A program made the translations under genes and the position numbers. A stretch of DNA of 27,441 bases from Leishmania donovani (taxonomy: Eukaryota > Euglenozoa > Kinetoplastea > Trypanosomatida > Trypanosomatidae): the NCBI RefSeq assembly GCF_000227135.1, contig NC_018242.1, positions 590,917-618,357 of the forward strand, in the 5' to 3' direction. This document shows positions 8,883 to 18,700 of this stretch, piece by piece (the stretch's first letter is position 1; every line of letters starts with the position of its first letter). The notes beneath the pieces were generated by a model. That model was not told the DNA's origin, searched no databases, and was given only the letters and a program-made list of their open reading frames with translations.

Positions 8883-9941
8883 TTACAGCACCAACAGGTG
8901 ATGACTCGTGAAGGAGCTCAGCGACTCCACAATTAGCCTGCAGAGCACAAAGACGACAGTAGAGAGAAAAATGGAGCACGGCAGAGCTGGCAGCGCGCGC
9001 AGCGAGTTGCGGAAAAGCAGCAAGGACAGCAGCGTGCCCAGCATACCCGCCAGGATGCTCACCATACAGAAACTCCACGACACAAAGCCAGAAAATGAGG
9101 CACGGCCAACAAGAAGGCTGTAAAAGATAAAGTCGCCAAGGCCCAGCTTGAATGGAGTGGCGTGCTGCACCGTCCACATGAAGGACTCGGCTGCCGTTGC
9201 CGGCACACGCGCCGAGCTCGCTGTTGCAGGCTGCGTAATCGGAACAATGCTGTGTGCACTGCTGTAGACGAATCCGGGTATCGGCTCGTCGCGTTCCTGA
9301 GCTATCTTGATTAGCCGATGCAGTGGCCCCTGCTGCCAGAGAACTGCAAGAATGTCGTACGTGGCGATGCAGATCAGCAACGACCACGTCGACCATTCCG
9401 GCAGCGCCGTCAGCGACCACGCAGTCAAGATGGAGGCGATGACCAAATACACCTGCGTCACAGTAGGGTGAGAGTAGTAAAAGAGGGCGATGAGGCCCAC
9501 CACGCCGAAGTTCCACACAAAGATGCCCATCGAAATGACGTTGTAAGGGATTTGGAAATATGTGCAGAACAAGTCCAGCCAAATCCACAGCAGCATAAAA
9601 AACATTGACACTGCCGAAAACGCCAGCCAGCCATACAATACAAACTGGAGATGGAAGTGATAGAGCAGCACAGTTGCAAAAGTTGCGGCCACGACGCACC
9701 CAACGACGATCAGGGCCGCCACCAGTGAGTACACAAACTTCTCGCCCGCAGTGGCCGCGTCATTCTCGTTTACCACCACCGGCAGAGGCGGCACCTGGCT
9801 GTTCACGTAGATAGGCGAGAGGCATGAGAGGCTCCACACCACGGCCAACATGGTGGCAGTCACAGGTACGACAAGCGACACAAACCGGATACCCACGCCA
9901 CGTGAGAGGTGTGCGTCGTCTAAGAGAGGCCTGCTCGACAT
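8883..9941 (-). CDS. PSEN: presenilin-type intramembrane aspartyl protease
   Basis: A 352-residue multi-pass membrane protein. Presenilin is the catalytic subunit of gamma-secretase-type complexes in the ER/Golgi and plasma membrane. Both catalytic motifs are intact: YD in the sixth membrane segment (Y195-D196, within PEWSTWSLLICIATYDILAV) and GLGD in the seventh (267-270, LGLGDFIFYSLLVG). The C-terminal substrate-site motif PAL is at 318-320. About nine hydrophobic segments are visible. The loop between catalytic segments six and seven (about 205-262) is short compared with animal presenilins. The frame reaches a TTG at 10085, but the first ATG is 9941 (MSSRPLLDD). Acceptors are possible at 10057 or, much closer, 9952; the distant one would leave short upstream ATGs. 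The protease may depend on nicastrin, APH1 and PEN2 partners encoded elsewhere. Confidence 0.93.
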   Translation of the reverse strand: MSSRPLLDDAHLSRGVGIRFVSLVVPVTATMLAVVWSLSCLSPIYVNSQVPPLPVVVNENDAATAGEKFVYSLVAALIVVGCVVAATFATVLLYHFHLQFVLYGWLAFSAVSMFFMLLWIWLDLFCTYFQIPYNVISMGIFVWNFGVVGLIALFYYSHPTVTQVYLVIASILTAWSLTALPEWSTWSLLICIATYDILAVLWQQGPLHRLIKIAQERDEPIPGFVYSSAHSIVPITQPATASSARVPATAAESFMWTVQHATPFKLGLGDFIFYSLLVGRASFSGFVSWSFCMVSILAGMLGTLLSLLLFRNSLRALPALPCSIFLSTVVFVLCRLIVESLSSFTSHHLLVL

Positions 9942-10574
9942 GTTTGCAACACTACGATGCGCAGAACAGAAGACAAGTACGGGCGGCTTTAACCGGCAAG
10001 CAGCAAACCATATTTCACACCGGTGGAGCGTGGAGTCGCATTGAGCGCTTCCTAAACTGCACACAGGCAGGGAACAGGAGGACAAGAGTCAGTGTTTACA
10101 CATTTGTGTATGTGGATGTGCGTGGAGGGTGAGAACAGCAAGGAGTTAGAGGTAAACGGAGAGCGAGAAGGAAACGGAAAGAGGGTGACGTAGACGAAGA
10201 AGCCGAACAAAGAGAAATACATATAAGGCGCCCGCACGCACATGCACACAGTGTGACTTTTCTTCTCTCGCTTTGGAAGTCAGGAATTTCCGTGCCGAGC
10301 CCCGGCGCACACCAACGCAATGGGCGCGCGCACCGATAGACATCACCAAGACTGATGGAAGCATCCGTATACACACCCGATGGAAAGCCGCAACTTTTCA
10401 ATCTGCCGAGTGGTATTAAGATGACAACACACAGCCGCGCGTACTTCGCAGTCGCTGGCAGGAGTTCATTGTGAAGCTATTGTCTGCGCATTTCTTGGTT
10501 GGATTGAGTTCCTTAGCATCCTGTCGCTTTCCAAGTGCACAAGAACTACTTTTAGTGTGTTGTGAAGAGAGCGA
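9942..10574. other. intergenic region, nothing coding seen
   Basis: The 5' flank of the presenilin-like gene and probable 3' UTR of TYW1. C/T-rich minus-strand tracts at about 10060-10090 and 10140-10220 could feed splice acceptors. Only short frames occur. Confidence 0.55.
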
Positions 10575-11825
10575 CTACGTCTCAGCAGATTCAACGACAG
10601 TAGACTCGGCTTTAGTGAAGCAACACCCGTCGAGCTGCGGCGAGGCCGCCGCCACGCTTTCCATGTGCTTGCGCCGCTTGTTGGAGACGTGACGCTTTTG
10701 TGCTGGATCAAACCCCTCGGCAGGCGAGTCGAACAGTGCCCACGTCGGTGTAGGCAACAAGTAGTCTTCCGGTACCATATCCGCAGCTCGTGAGGGGTCT
10801 TGAACGATGGTGTCAAACTTGTCATAATCGATCCAGCTGTGCACTCGGCCATCGATGACAAACCGCTGATGCGCCAGCAAGATGCAGCCGGAGTGCTCGT
10901 GGACGCTGGCCACCGTGTATTGCGTTCCGTCGCCAATCGCGCTGCAGAGCTGCTGGGCAAAGGCCTTCATTTTGTCCCATGAGGGAACGTTCTTGATGCG
11001 AAGAATGGTGTTGTGATTGCCGGAAAAAGCCGGCGTGAGGCGCTTGACCTCGATGAAGTGCGGCTGCCCTCGATCAAACAACTCTTTGTACTCGGGGAGG
11101 TTCTCCGGCTCCATGTTGAATCCTTCAATCATGGTGAGCCGAAACACGGTGCGGTGCTTCTTCTCTCGCATATTGTTCACGCTCTCGTTGAAGCGTTCCC
11201 AGTAATCTGAAAGCACAGGGCGGTCAAGAATCTTCATTGTTTTCTGGTTCGGAGCATCTACGCTCAGGTACAGCTGCGTTACCGGAGCCAGATTGCGGAT
11301 GGCATCCGGAAACTGACCATTGTTGACAAGAAAGGAGGATATCGATTTGGCGTGCAACAAGTCAAGAAACTCGTTCACGTACGGGTACATGATCGGCTCG
11401 CCGACAAGGGACAGAGCGCAGTGGCGCGGAGCCAATGCCTCCTCGAGAGCTTCATCCGTTACGCCGGGCATCCCACGCACACCGTTGATCAGGGCTTGAT
11501 GACTCGATATCATACCTTCCACGACATCCTTTGGTGGGTCGACCATCCACTTCCACTCTGCTGCCGTCGGATTTGAGTTGAGGCGCCAGCAAAAGACACA
11601 GTTGTTCGCGCATGCCATGCTCGGAGTCGCCTCCATGCACCGATGTGACTTGATGCCGTACATAGTCCACTTGTAGCATCCACCACGCCCCCTCATCATC
11701 GACTTTTGCCAGCGGCAAAGCTTCACCGCACTGTGCGTGCCGACAAGGGAGTACATCTTGCCCAAAGCCTCCCGACGCTTCTCGGAGAGCATTGGCCGAC
11801 ATCCAGTGGTCGAGCCTTTCTTCAT
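10575..11825 (-). CDS. TYW1: tRNA 4-demethylwyosine synthase, radical-SAM TYW1
   Basis: A 416-residue radical-SAM enzyme. TYW1 builds the tricyclic 4-demethylwyosine from m1G37 of tRNA-Phe using pyruvate, the second step of wybutosine synthesis. The signature around the iron-sulfur cluster is clear: SHRCMEATPS at 60-69, then CANNCVFC (C72, C76, C79) followed by WR, with the extra family Cys at 63. LVGEPIMYP matches the conserved SAM-binding GEP region, and LYLSVDAPN and IEVKRL are further core strands. The N-terminal flavodoxin/FMN domain found in yeast and human TYW1 is absent; only about 50 residues precede the radical-SAM core, as in the archaeal enzyme. The frame extends to a TTG at 11867, and the first ATG is 11825. 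The C-terminal 50 residues are a basic, low-complexity extension. A nuclear/cytosolic or mitochondrial location cannot be decided from sequence. Confidence 0.92.
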   Translation of the reverse strand: MKKGSTTGCRPMLSEKRREALGKMYSLVGTHSAVKLCRWQKSMMRGRGGCYKWTMYGIKSHRCMEATPSMACANNCVFCWRLNSNPTAAEWKWMVDPPKDVVEGMISSHQALINGVRGMPGVTDEALEEALAPRHCALSLVGEPIMYPYVNEFLDLLHAKSISSFLVNNGQFPDAIRNLAPVTQLYLSVDAPNQKTMKILDRPVLSDYWERFNESVNNMREKKHRTVFRLTMIEGFNMEPENLPEYKELFDRGQPHFIEVKRLTPAFSGNHNTILRIKNVPSWDKMKAFAQQLCSAIGDGTQYTVASVHEHSGCILLAHQRFVIDGRVHSWIDYDKFDTIVQDPSRAADMVPEDYLLPTPTWALFDSPAEGFDPAQKRHVSNKRRKHMESVAAASPQLDGCCFTKAESTVVESAET

Positions 11826-12482
11826 TTTTGATCCCGAGAACGTAGGGCAGATGCGATGAGGACACAAGGAATCAAGGAGTGGGCGGTGACAGCAACGCTG
11901 GCTGCGCTATGCGCGTGTACGCTCGTGAATGCAAGTGCGAGAAGAAATGGCATGGTGAACGAAAAGGGCAAAAAAAAAGAACGGCAAGGGAGTAGCACAG
12001 CGAGAGACCCGTCGTCAAGAACGCACTGTTGAAAAAACTGCAACAGAGGCGTCGGCGTCAACAAAAGGCCTGGGTGAGAAAAAACGCGAGGAAGATGACG
12101 GGGTGCTGCAAGCCTTTCACTCCGTTTGCCGGAAAAGAGGTGGCGGCTGAAAACAAGGCCGCGCCCTTTCATTACTCACACCTTAGTACTCGGGGCAAGC
12201 AAGCATGGTGTACGCAAAAGGGTGGCAACGACGTGTGCCGTTCTTGTGTCAGCGCAGCCTTCGAGTTCGAGACGGGTAGTGTTCTATCAAGGGGTGGTAC
12301 TTTTATGCGCACGCGCCACACTGATACAGAGGGAGAGGTAAGGGAGTGGGCGTAGAACGGCTAGCGAAGCAGCTGGCGCTTCAACACGTTGAGTCTATAG
12401 AGAACCTGTATATCTAAGCAAGCTGTAGCACGCAGCGGCAGCACGGTGACGAAGGCGGCAGCCACTTTCTTACCTTCAGCCC
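11826..12482. other. intergenic region, nothing coding seen
   Basis: The TYW1 5' flank (a T-rich tract near 11955-11980 on the minus strand) and probable 3' UTR of the 222-residue gene. Frames on either strand are short and compositionally biased. Confidence 0.55.
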
Positions 12483-13151
12483 TCACAAAGAGTGAAGCAG
12501 GTGAACAACGCGCACCGAGTTTGGCCGCTGAAGCGCGGCGTTCTGCGGTCGTTTGGGCGGAAGCTTCACGATTGGGGCGCTGAGCTGAGTAGAGGCCGCC
12601 CATCTCGAGCGATGGGCCTGGAAGCTCTCAGGGGTGCATTTGGGGTGCTCTAGCAAGTACGCGCGGCACGCAGTCGCCCGCTCCTCGGGTGACAAACTTT
12701 GCAGATACGAAGAGTCACATCGCCCTCTTGCTGATGCGCCACCTCTGCTCATTCCTACAGCGCCGCGTGACTTTGAAACCGCAGGATGCGGAACGCTCCA
12801 GCTCAGCGCAAGTTGCACCTCTGTGAGACCTGTAGAAGGGTCGACGGCTTGCGCGCCGTAGGAGGCTCTGGCTGACCCCATGCAGGATGGTTTTGAACCT
12901 TGGTCAACCTGAATGTAGTTGCTACGGGTCGCATCCAGCGCCAACGGGGCTGTCCCGTGCCAGAAGGGGAGAAAGTCCGACGTCCCTGCGAGTGAGCGCG
13001 CCTTCGCCCGCTTCGCTTGCTCGACAGATCTCAGCGTCTTCTTGGTCTCGAACGGTGCCGGATTCCCGCGGAAGTCGAGTTTGCTTCGCTCATTCAACCA
13101 TTGCAGCTTGGCTAGCGTTCTTTCTTGTGCCTCCCTTTCGTCTGGGTTCAT
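12483..13151 (-). CDS. conserved hypothetical protein, 222 residues
   Basis: The frame runs back to a GTG at 13451, but its first ATG is at 13151 (MNPDEREAQE). An acceptor AG at 13189-13190 behind a long C/T-rich run places the 5' UTR at about 37 nt, supporting this start. Residues 1-55 form a strongly charged helix (EREAQERTLAKLQWLNERSK, then KTLRSVEQAKRAKARS). The middle contains FLPFWHGTAPLALDATRSNYI. Residues 148-180 (SYLQSLSPEERATACRAYLL) look like a compact helical element, and the tail is basic and Pro-rich. There is no signal peptide, membrane segment or catalytic motif. The composition resembles trypanosomatid cytoskeletal or flagellar accessory proteins, but that is only an impression. 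Family not recognised. Confidence 0.75.
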   Translation of the reverse strand: MNPDEREAQERTLAKLQWLNERSKLDFRGNPAPFETKKTLRSVEQAKRAKARSLAGTSDFLPFWHGTAPLALDATRSNYIQVDQGSKPSCMGSARASYGAQAVDPSTGLTEVQLALSWSVPHPAVSKSRGAVGMSRGGASARGRCDSSYLQSLSPEERATACRAYLLEHPKCTPESFQAHRSRWAASTQLSAPIVKLPPKRPQNAALQRPNSVRVVHLLHSL

Positions 13152-13188
13152 CGCGCAAGGCAGCAAAGAGGCAGAGAAATTGAGATGT

Positions 13189-13230
13189 CTGCGGCGGAGT
13201 CGCGGAAAAAGAGTGGAAGAGAAGGAAGAT
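13189..13230 (-). promoter_or_regulatory. trans-splice acceptor for the gene at 12483-13151
   Basis: A minus-strand C/T-rich run (CTTCCTTCTCTTCCACTC and TTTTTCC) is followed by CCGCAG, with the AG at 13189-13190, 37 nt upstream of the ATG at 13151. Confidence 0.5.
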
Positions 13231-13727
13231 TCTGCTGGTTGAGTAGCCGCTACAACTTGCTGGTATCCGATCAGCAAAACGCACAGGCGCGCAGGGACAC
13301 AAAAGCGATTTTTCCGGGGCAAGGCAAGGATGGCAGCGACGACAATAAAAACTGAAAATAGGAGGGGAGGCAGTTCGCACTTACGAAGAGTTCCTGTGCT
13401 TGGCGGGGGGGGGGGTACGAAGAAGCATTGCCTCCCTTTTATTCCCTGCACTTGTGCACCAAGCAGGCTGACAAAGCAAACTCACTAGATTTGAATTCGC
13501 GAAGTCCGGCGTTGCAGGAGAAAGGGATGATGCAGCACCTGGTCAAAGCATTGGGTCGAATTTCTGCAGCATTCGCTCAGCCATAGTCTCACATCCTTTT
13601 ACCTTCCTTCAGCTAGAAGACACGTACAGCGCAGAAGAACTTCAGATACGATCTCGGGAGCCTGGATGGTAATCGCGCCCCAACTGAAATGGCAAAAGCA
13701 AAGAAGAAAGCAGCACATTCAAGTGGG
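13231..13727. other. intergenic region with a run of eleven G
   Basis: Spacer between the 222-residue gene and the kinase. The only notable element is a plus-strand homopolymer of eleven G at 13405-13415. No gene is seen. Confidence 0.6.
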
Positions 13728-14888
13728 CTACAATGTAGACACACCGTTCAATGTCCCAGCACAAGCCGTGCACACGCGCTGGGGCGCCTTCCACCGAGAT
13801 TCCGGAATAATCCGGAGGTCTCGGATACAGGAGTTGCACGTGATTCGGCCGCAGTTGTGGCAGAACTGCTTGCTCCGCAAGATTCCAAACGGCCGCTGGC
13901 ACGCCATGCACGCCGAGATGCTCGCCTCGTCCACCCACGGTGTCTCCCGCAGCCAAAAATCGGCCACGTCTTGGTTCGCAACAGTGGAGAGATTGACAGA
14001 TGCCAGAAACGGGTGACGCTTGATCTCCTTCATACCGATACGCGCCTTTGGGTCCTTCACCAGTAGCTTGCGAATCAGGTCTTTCGCGTCTGGGTCCATG
14101 TCCTCAGGAAACTCTGGCTCCTTTTCAAGGATGGTTTTGATGAGCAAGTACTGCGTGGACGCGTCAAAAGGGCGCTGGCCCACGAGCATCAAGTACAGTA
14201 CGCAGCCGCAGCCCCAGTAGTCAGACGCGCAGCACGTATAACTGCTTTCCAACAGCTCGGGAGACATGTAATAGGTGGTTCCACAGAAGGTCTGGGCCCG
14301 ACCGCTGCCAGTCTCCTCGCCTGTCGCCTTGTCATCCGCAGACTGGCACACAACGGCCGTTCCAAAATCGATGAGGCGGAGATGCTTGTCAGCGCTGAGC
14401 ATTATGTTTTCCGGCTTGATGTCGCGGTGTATCACCGTCAGCGGCTTCATGGCCGGTCCACTTGGGCCAGAGTTGCTCTTCTTTTCGCCGTGGTGGAGGT
14501 AGAAGACGGCTGAGAACAATTCGGCAATTGCGTGGCGTGCAGCCTCGAGAGGTATGTGTCCCCACCTTTCAATATGCTTTAGCAGCTCCCCTCCTTCGCA
14601 AAGCTCTGTAACGTACAGCAAATCCTCCGTCGTCTGCATTGAGGCATGGAACTTGACGATGTTGGGGTGCTCACACATGAGCAGCATTCTCGTTTCTCGC
14701 CGAGCCACCTCAGCCATTCGAGTGCGTTCTTCATCCGTTGGGGCGTCAAGAATGGACCTCTTTGAGATAAATTTCACCGCATACCGGACGTTTGTCGGCT
14801 TATACAAGCCAACGACCACTTTGCTGAACGCCCCAGTGCCCAGGGGCGGACCGAACTCGAAGTCCGCCGCTGCCATCTTGGTCGGCAT
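13728..14888 (-). CDS. PDK1-like AGC protein kinase with C-terminal FYVE-like zinc finger
   Basis: The protein is 386 residues. Residues 10-297 are a complete Ser/Thr kinase: glycine loop GTGAFSKV (17-24), catalytic Lys39 in YAVKF, Glu65 of helix C, HRDIKPEN (155-161), DFG (174-176), and an activation loop with T200 in AQTFCGTTYYMSPELL, where SPE replaces APE as in PDK1. All catalytic residues are present, so it should be active. Residues 327-376 carry eight Cys in the spacing CX2C-X12-CX2C-X4-CX2C-X18-CX2C, the order of a FYVE finger, preceded by a WVDE segment like the FYVE WxxD motif. The RRHHCR phosphoinositide patch is replaced by SKQFCHNC, so PI3P binding is doubtful. The PH domain of animal PDK1 is absent, making the finger the likely membrane or partner module. 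The ATG at 14888 is preceded by an acceptor at about 14942. Confidence 0.9.
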   Translation of the reverse strand: MPTKMAAADFEFGPPLGTGAFSKVVVGLYKPTNVRYAVKFISKRSILDAPTDEERTRMAEVARRETRMLLMCEHPNIVKFHASMQTTEDLLYVTELCEGGELLKHIERWGHIPLEAARHAIAELFSAVFYLHHGEKKSNSGPSGPAMKPLTVIHRDIKPENIMLSADKHLRLIDFGTAVVCQSADDKATGEETGSGRAQTFCGTTYYMSPELLESSYTCCASDYWGCGCVLYLMLVGQRPFDASTQYLLIKTILEKEPEFPEDMDPDAKDLIRKLLVKDPKARIGMKEIKRHPFLASVNLSTVANQDVADFWLRETPWVDEASISACMACQRPFGILRSKQFCHNCGRITCNSCIRDLRIIPESRWKAPQRVCTACAGTLNGVSTL

Positions 14889-14941
14889 CTTGTCGCTCCG
14901 TGCATCCCTCTTTTTTTTACCACTAGCACGGTCGACTGCGT

Positions 14942-14960
14942 CTCGAGAGAAAAACGAGAC
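14942..14960 (-). promoter_or_regulatory. candidate trans-splice acceptor for the kinase gene
   Basis: The minus strand reads CTCGTTTTTCTCTCGAG, with the AG at 14942-14943, about 53 nt upstream of the kinase ATG. The tract is short but well placed. Confidence 0.45.
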
Positions 14961-15764
14961 TCAACGAGGACATGCGGGGGTGTTGCTCCTGAAATCTCGG
15001 TAGAGTGGGTCAGAGCTTTGTTTTGTTTTGTCCTCCCTTCTTTGCGGAGCGTGGGCCTCGAAAATGTTCTCCCAGTGTGCGTGCCGCAGTCGACGAAGTG
15101 AGGCGTTCTCCGAAGACGCGGCAAGATTGATAAAAAAATCAAAACAGGAAAAACAGAGGGGGAGGGGAGGGGATGCATTGCTGCTCACTTCTTCCGGAGG
15201 AGGGAGGGGGGCATCGGTGTGCCCAAGACGACCGCTGTGGACGATCTCTCCGAAGAGCTAAGTCATGATGGGAAACAGAATGCCGGCAGCGACGGTCAGG
15301 CTGTAGAATTCACCCTCTCATACGCGCTACATTGCAAGTGCAAATTCAACGCGGAAACCTCAAGGCGCCAGCGAGGTTTCAGCCCTGCACCACTTGTCTC
15401 CTTCTGTTCCGGAACGCGTTCTGTCTCGTTCAGCTGCGCTGCTTTCGCTTGCAGACACAGAATAGAAAAATAGAGAAAAAAGGAGCGCGCTTATCTACTC
15501 TATTGCCATCTGTGGCAGCGACCGTGCAAATCGCGCACTCCGCCATAACAAAAAGAAGGCATCATGATACACGGATCAAACAAAGCAAACAACACCTCTA
15601 TCTCTGCCAAGTTTCGAATTCTATGGTCGCTTCTTCTCTGTCGAGCGGCACAACTGCAGAACCACGACCTGAAACTCACGCTGTAGCATCCAGGCCGCCA
15701 ACTCCAGGTGATAGGTATACAGTGAACAGATGCTATCCCTTCGGCGGCGCATCCGGTGAGGACC
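14961..15764. other. intergenic region, nothing coding seen
   Basis: About 0.8 kb between the kinase and condensin genes, probably mainly the condensin 3' UTR. A 198-codon plus-strand frame (15332-15928) and a 147-codon minus frame overlap the condensin 3' end out of frame. Their Arg/Ser/Thr/Pro-rich translations look like shadows. Confidence 0.55.
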
Positions 15765-18700
15765 TCACTCCACAGGCGCTTCCTGCGCAACCGCGACGGA
15801 CGTCTTCTCCTCGCCGTCAGCCTCCGCGCACGAGTCCATCTGCATCCTTGCCTCCCACTCCTCAACGGCTGCGCGATCACGGCGCTCCGGTCCACCGCGG
15901 CCCTGCTTCTTCGCCTTTGTTGCAATGAGCTTGAAGTACTCATACACGTCAGCGCAACGTAGCCAGTGCCTGTATTGTTGGTAGCACGACTCGGAAGTCA
16001 GCCGCTTGATTGTCCGCTCCGTCGTGTAGTTGAGCTCGCTGAGGCAGAACGCGATGTTCCGTGCAACGGCGAGTTTCTTCTTGCTGCGTTCTGAAAAAGA
16101 CTCAAAGCGCTGGCACAGACGGTCGATCAGTGAATCCGTCGGCTTGTCCCCTTCCACGCGCTCCAACAAGGTGCGCATCGCCAGTTGGAACTTGTCAAAC
16201 GGCATGGCATTGCTCAGCTGCGTCGCCAGCGGCGGGATCAAATTGCCAATCTTCTCCTTCTCTTTCATCGCCAAGTTCTGCACAAAGGTAACGGCGTTGT
16301 TCGCGATCGTTTCGTCCGGGTCTGCAACGAGCTTCACGATGGTGTACAGGTGGTCGCGGATACGCAGCATCTCTCCCAGAACGAGGTGAGAGCATACCTG
16401 GATCGTCACGGCGCGAACGCGGACGTCCTCATCGACCAGCAGCTTGAAGAAGCCCGTGGTGGGAACGCTCAGATACGGGCCCAGCAGATTGGGGTGCACG
16501 CACACGAGGTCACCGAGAGCAATCACAACGTTCACTTTCGTGACCCACGACTCGCGCTTGTCGGCGACGATAGCAAAAAGGAGGCTGAGGTGCTCAGAGC
16601 AGAAGCCCTCGTTTACGATCATGTACTGGCAAAGGGCAAGGACGGCGCACACGCGCTCGAACGGCTTGTCCGCGTAAACCGAGGACTTTTTTCGGCATGT
16701 GGCGACGATCATATCGGCAAAGCGAGACCAAACAGAGCCGGGTGAAATGATTGCCTGCTTCCGCTTTTGCGCCAGCTCCTGAATCTCGTGCCTCCGCAGC
16801 TCGTGCGAGCCAAGCCCCAGCTCCTTGTGCATCGAGTCTGTTTGGTCCCTCACCTTTGGTGAGACCTCAGCGACGCCCTTCGTGGGATCTTCCAGAGCTT
16901 TCAGCTGCGCTTTCTCTGCCGCCTCCACCGCCACCAGCTGCTTCAGTGCCGTGTGTCCGAGTAAGAAAAGGCACTGTGCCTTCCGGTTCGGTTGCGTTTC
17001 TAGATTCTCGCACGACCCGTAGTACTCAAGAATGTAGTTGTACACCGTGACAGGAACCTCGCACAGGGTGTGTATGACGTTGACGCCAGCTTCCGCAAGG
17101 ATCATCCACGACGCCATCCCTTCCGTGCGGCGGCAGAGGTGATTGACCACGTGTCGGAGCACCGGATGCCGCCGGACATCCTCATCGGCCGGAATCGGGC
17201 GAAACTGAGGGTCCAGCGCCTCGCTTTGAAGAGCAGCGAAGACGTACGACAGCAGTACGTTGTCCTTGTGACTGTCGGAGCAAAGAAACGCGACTATGCT
17301 GTCCTTGCGCGCGCGCAGGTCCTTCCAGACGTACTTACTCAACAGACTGTATATGCGCATGGCAATGCGCCGGTCACCGTCGGTGGCGTCGGCGTCGATC
17401 GAGCCCTCTGCGATGCTCCACATTGCCTCTACAAACTGCGCCGAGAGGTGTCGCGCCAAAGCGGGGTTGGCTTTCATGAGCCCGAAAATGCGATCCACTG
17501 CACTCACCTCACCCTCGGAGGCGCAACGGAGGAGACTGATCAGCTTCTGCGCACTGGCCGCGACGCGGGTCCCTGACGAGGCCGCGACGCGGTTAAACGC
17601 GTTAAAGACGACCTCTGCAAAAGCATCACGGACGGCAAACTGGATCTTTATCTCGCCCTCGAACACCATGACAAGAACCTTCAAAAACGCCCGCTCCCCC
17701 CCTTGGACACGGTACTCAGAGCAGACAACAATGAGCTTGATCGACTCAATTACGTCCCGCTCAGTCTTGCTATCCAGCAAAACACACGCATACTGCAGTG
17801 CTTGCTTGATCAGCTCGACAAAACAGAGCGTGTTCTGGTAAAATACAATCCTGTTGATGACGACCGTCTGCTTGTCGGACATCACAGCGTCCTCCTCTCG
17901 CGATACGTACGCCCCCTCTACCTCCACCGCTCTAGGCGCCTCCTCCTCATTCACATCGAGAGGATCGCCTAGCACCTCCATCGCCGGCTGAAACTGCGCT
18001 CTGGTGTTCTCGATTTCTTTCTCCATCGCGGACGTGTCGCCAAAGCACACAATTCCGTCCCTGAGAGCCTCCTCCAACTTGCTCTTGACAAGCGCGCTGT
18101 TCAGAACGTTGCCAAACCAGTTTTTGCGCAGCACGCTCGAAATCACAGTCATGGCAGCGTCGCGGACAAGATAATTGCGGTCCTCAAGCCGACCAACGAG
18201 CGCAGCCATCACCGCCAAGTGGTACCTCTTTGGCACCGCCCGACTCTCCACTAAGCGCTCCCAGGTATGCAAGACGTGGTTACGCACAAACGCGTTCACA
18301 TCCATGACACGAAAAAGAAGCTCCTTCAGGTACGAGTTTCTTACGGCATCATCGTTGGCGTTTCGCGCGTGTCCGGTATAGCGCTGAAGCACCATTTCCG
18401 CGATACACGTCACTACCGCCTTCCGGATATCGTAATTCTCACTCTGCAGGGCTGGAATAACAAGGTCAGCCATCTTCACCACAACAGTCACGCTCTGCTT
18501 CGCCACTTCTCCAAAGAAGCACGCAACGTTCTTCGCAGCGGCAGAATCGTTGGCCGCCTCGTAGAGGGCAGCTCGAGACATCGTTTCAAAGATAGCGCGC
18601 AACAGCTCATCACCAAATCCGACGCTCGTCTCGCTTTGCTCAATGTCAGAAACAAGTTTTGAGAGAAACACGGAAGCGCTTTCCGACTTGAGCGAGAGCT

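Noticed and set aside
9942..10085. TTG-initiated N-terminal extension of the presenilin-like protein
   Set aside because: It needs a TTG start and runs through the upstream splice-signal region; the ATG at 9941 begins a normal presenilin N-terminus.
13152..13451. 100-residue extension of the 222-residue protein
   Set aside because: Starts at GTG, crosses a G homopolymer translated as a proline run, and lies upstream of the acceptor at 13189.
15332..15928. 198-codon plus-strand frame at the CND1 3' end
   Set aside because: Arg/Ser/Thr/Pro-rich, antisense to the conserved CND1 C-terminus, no acceptor context.
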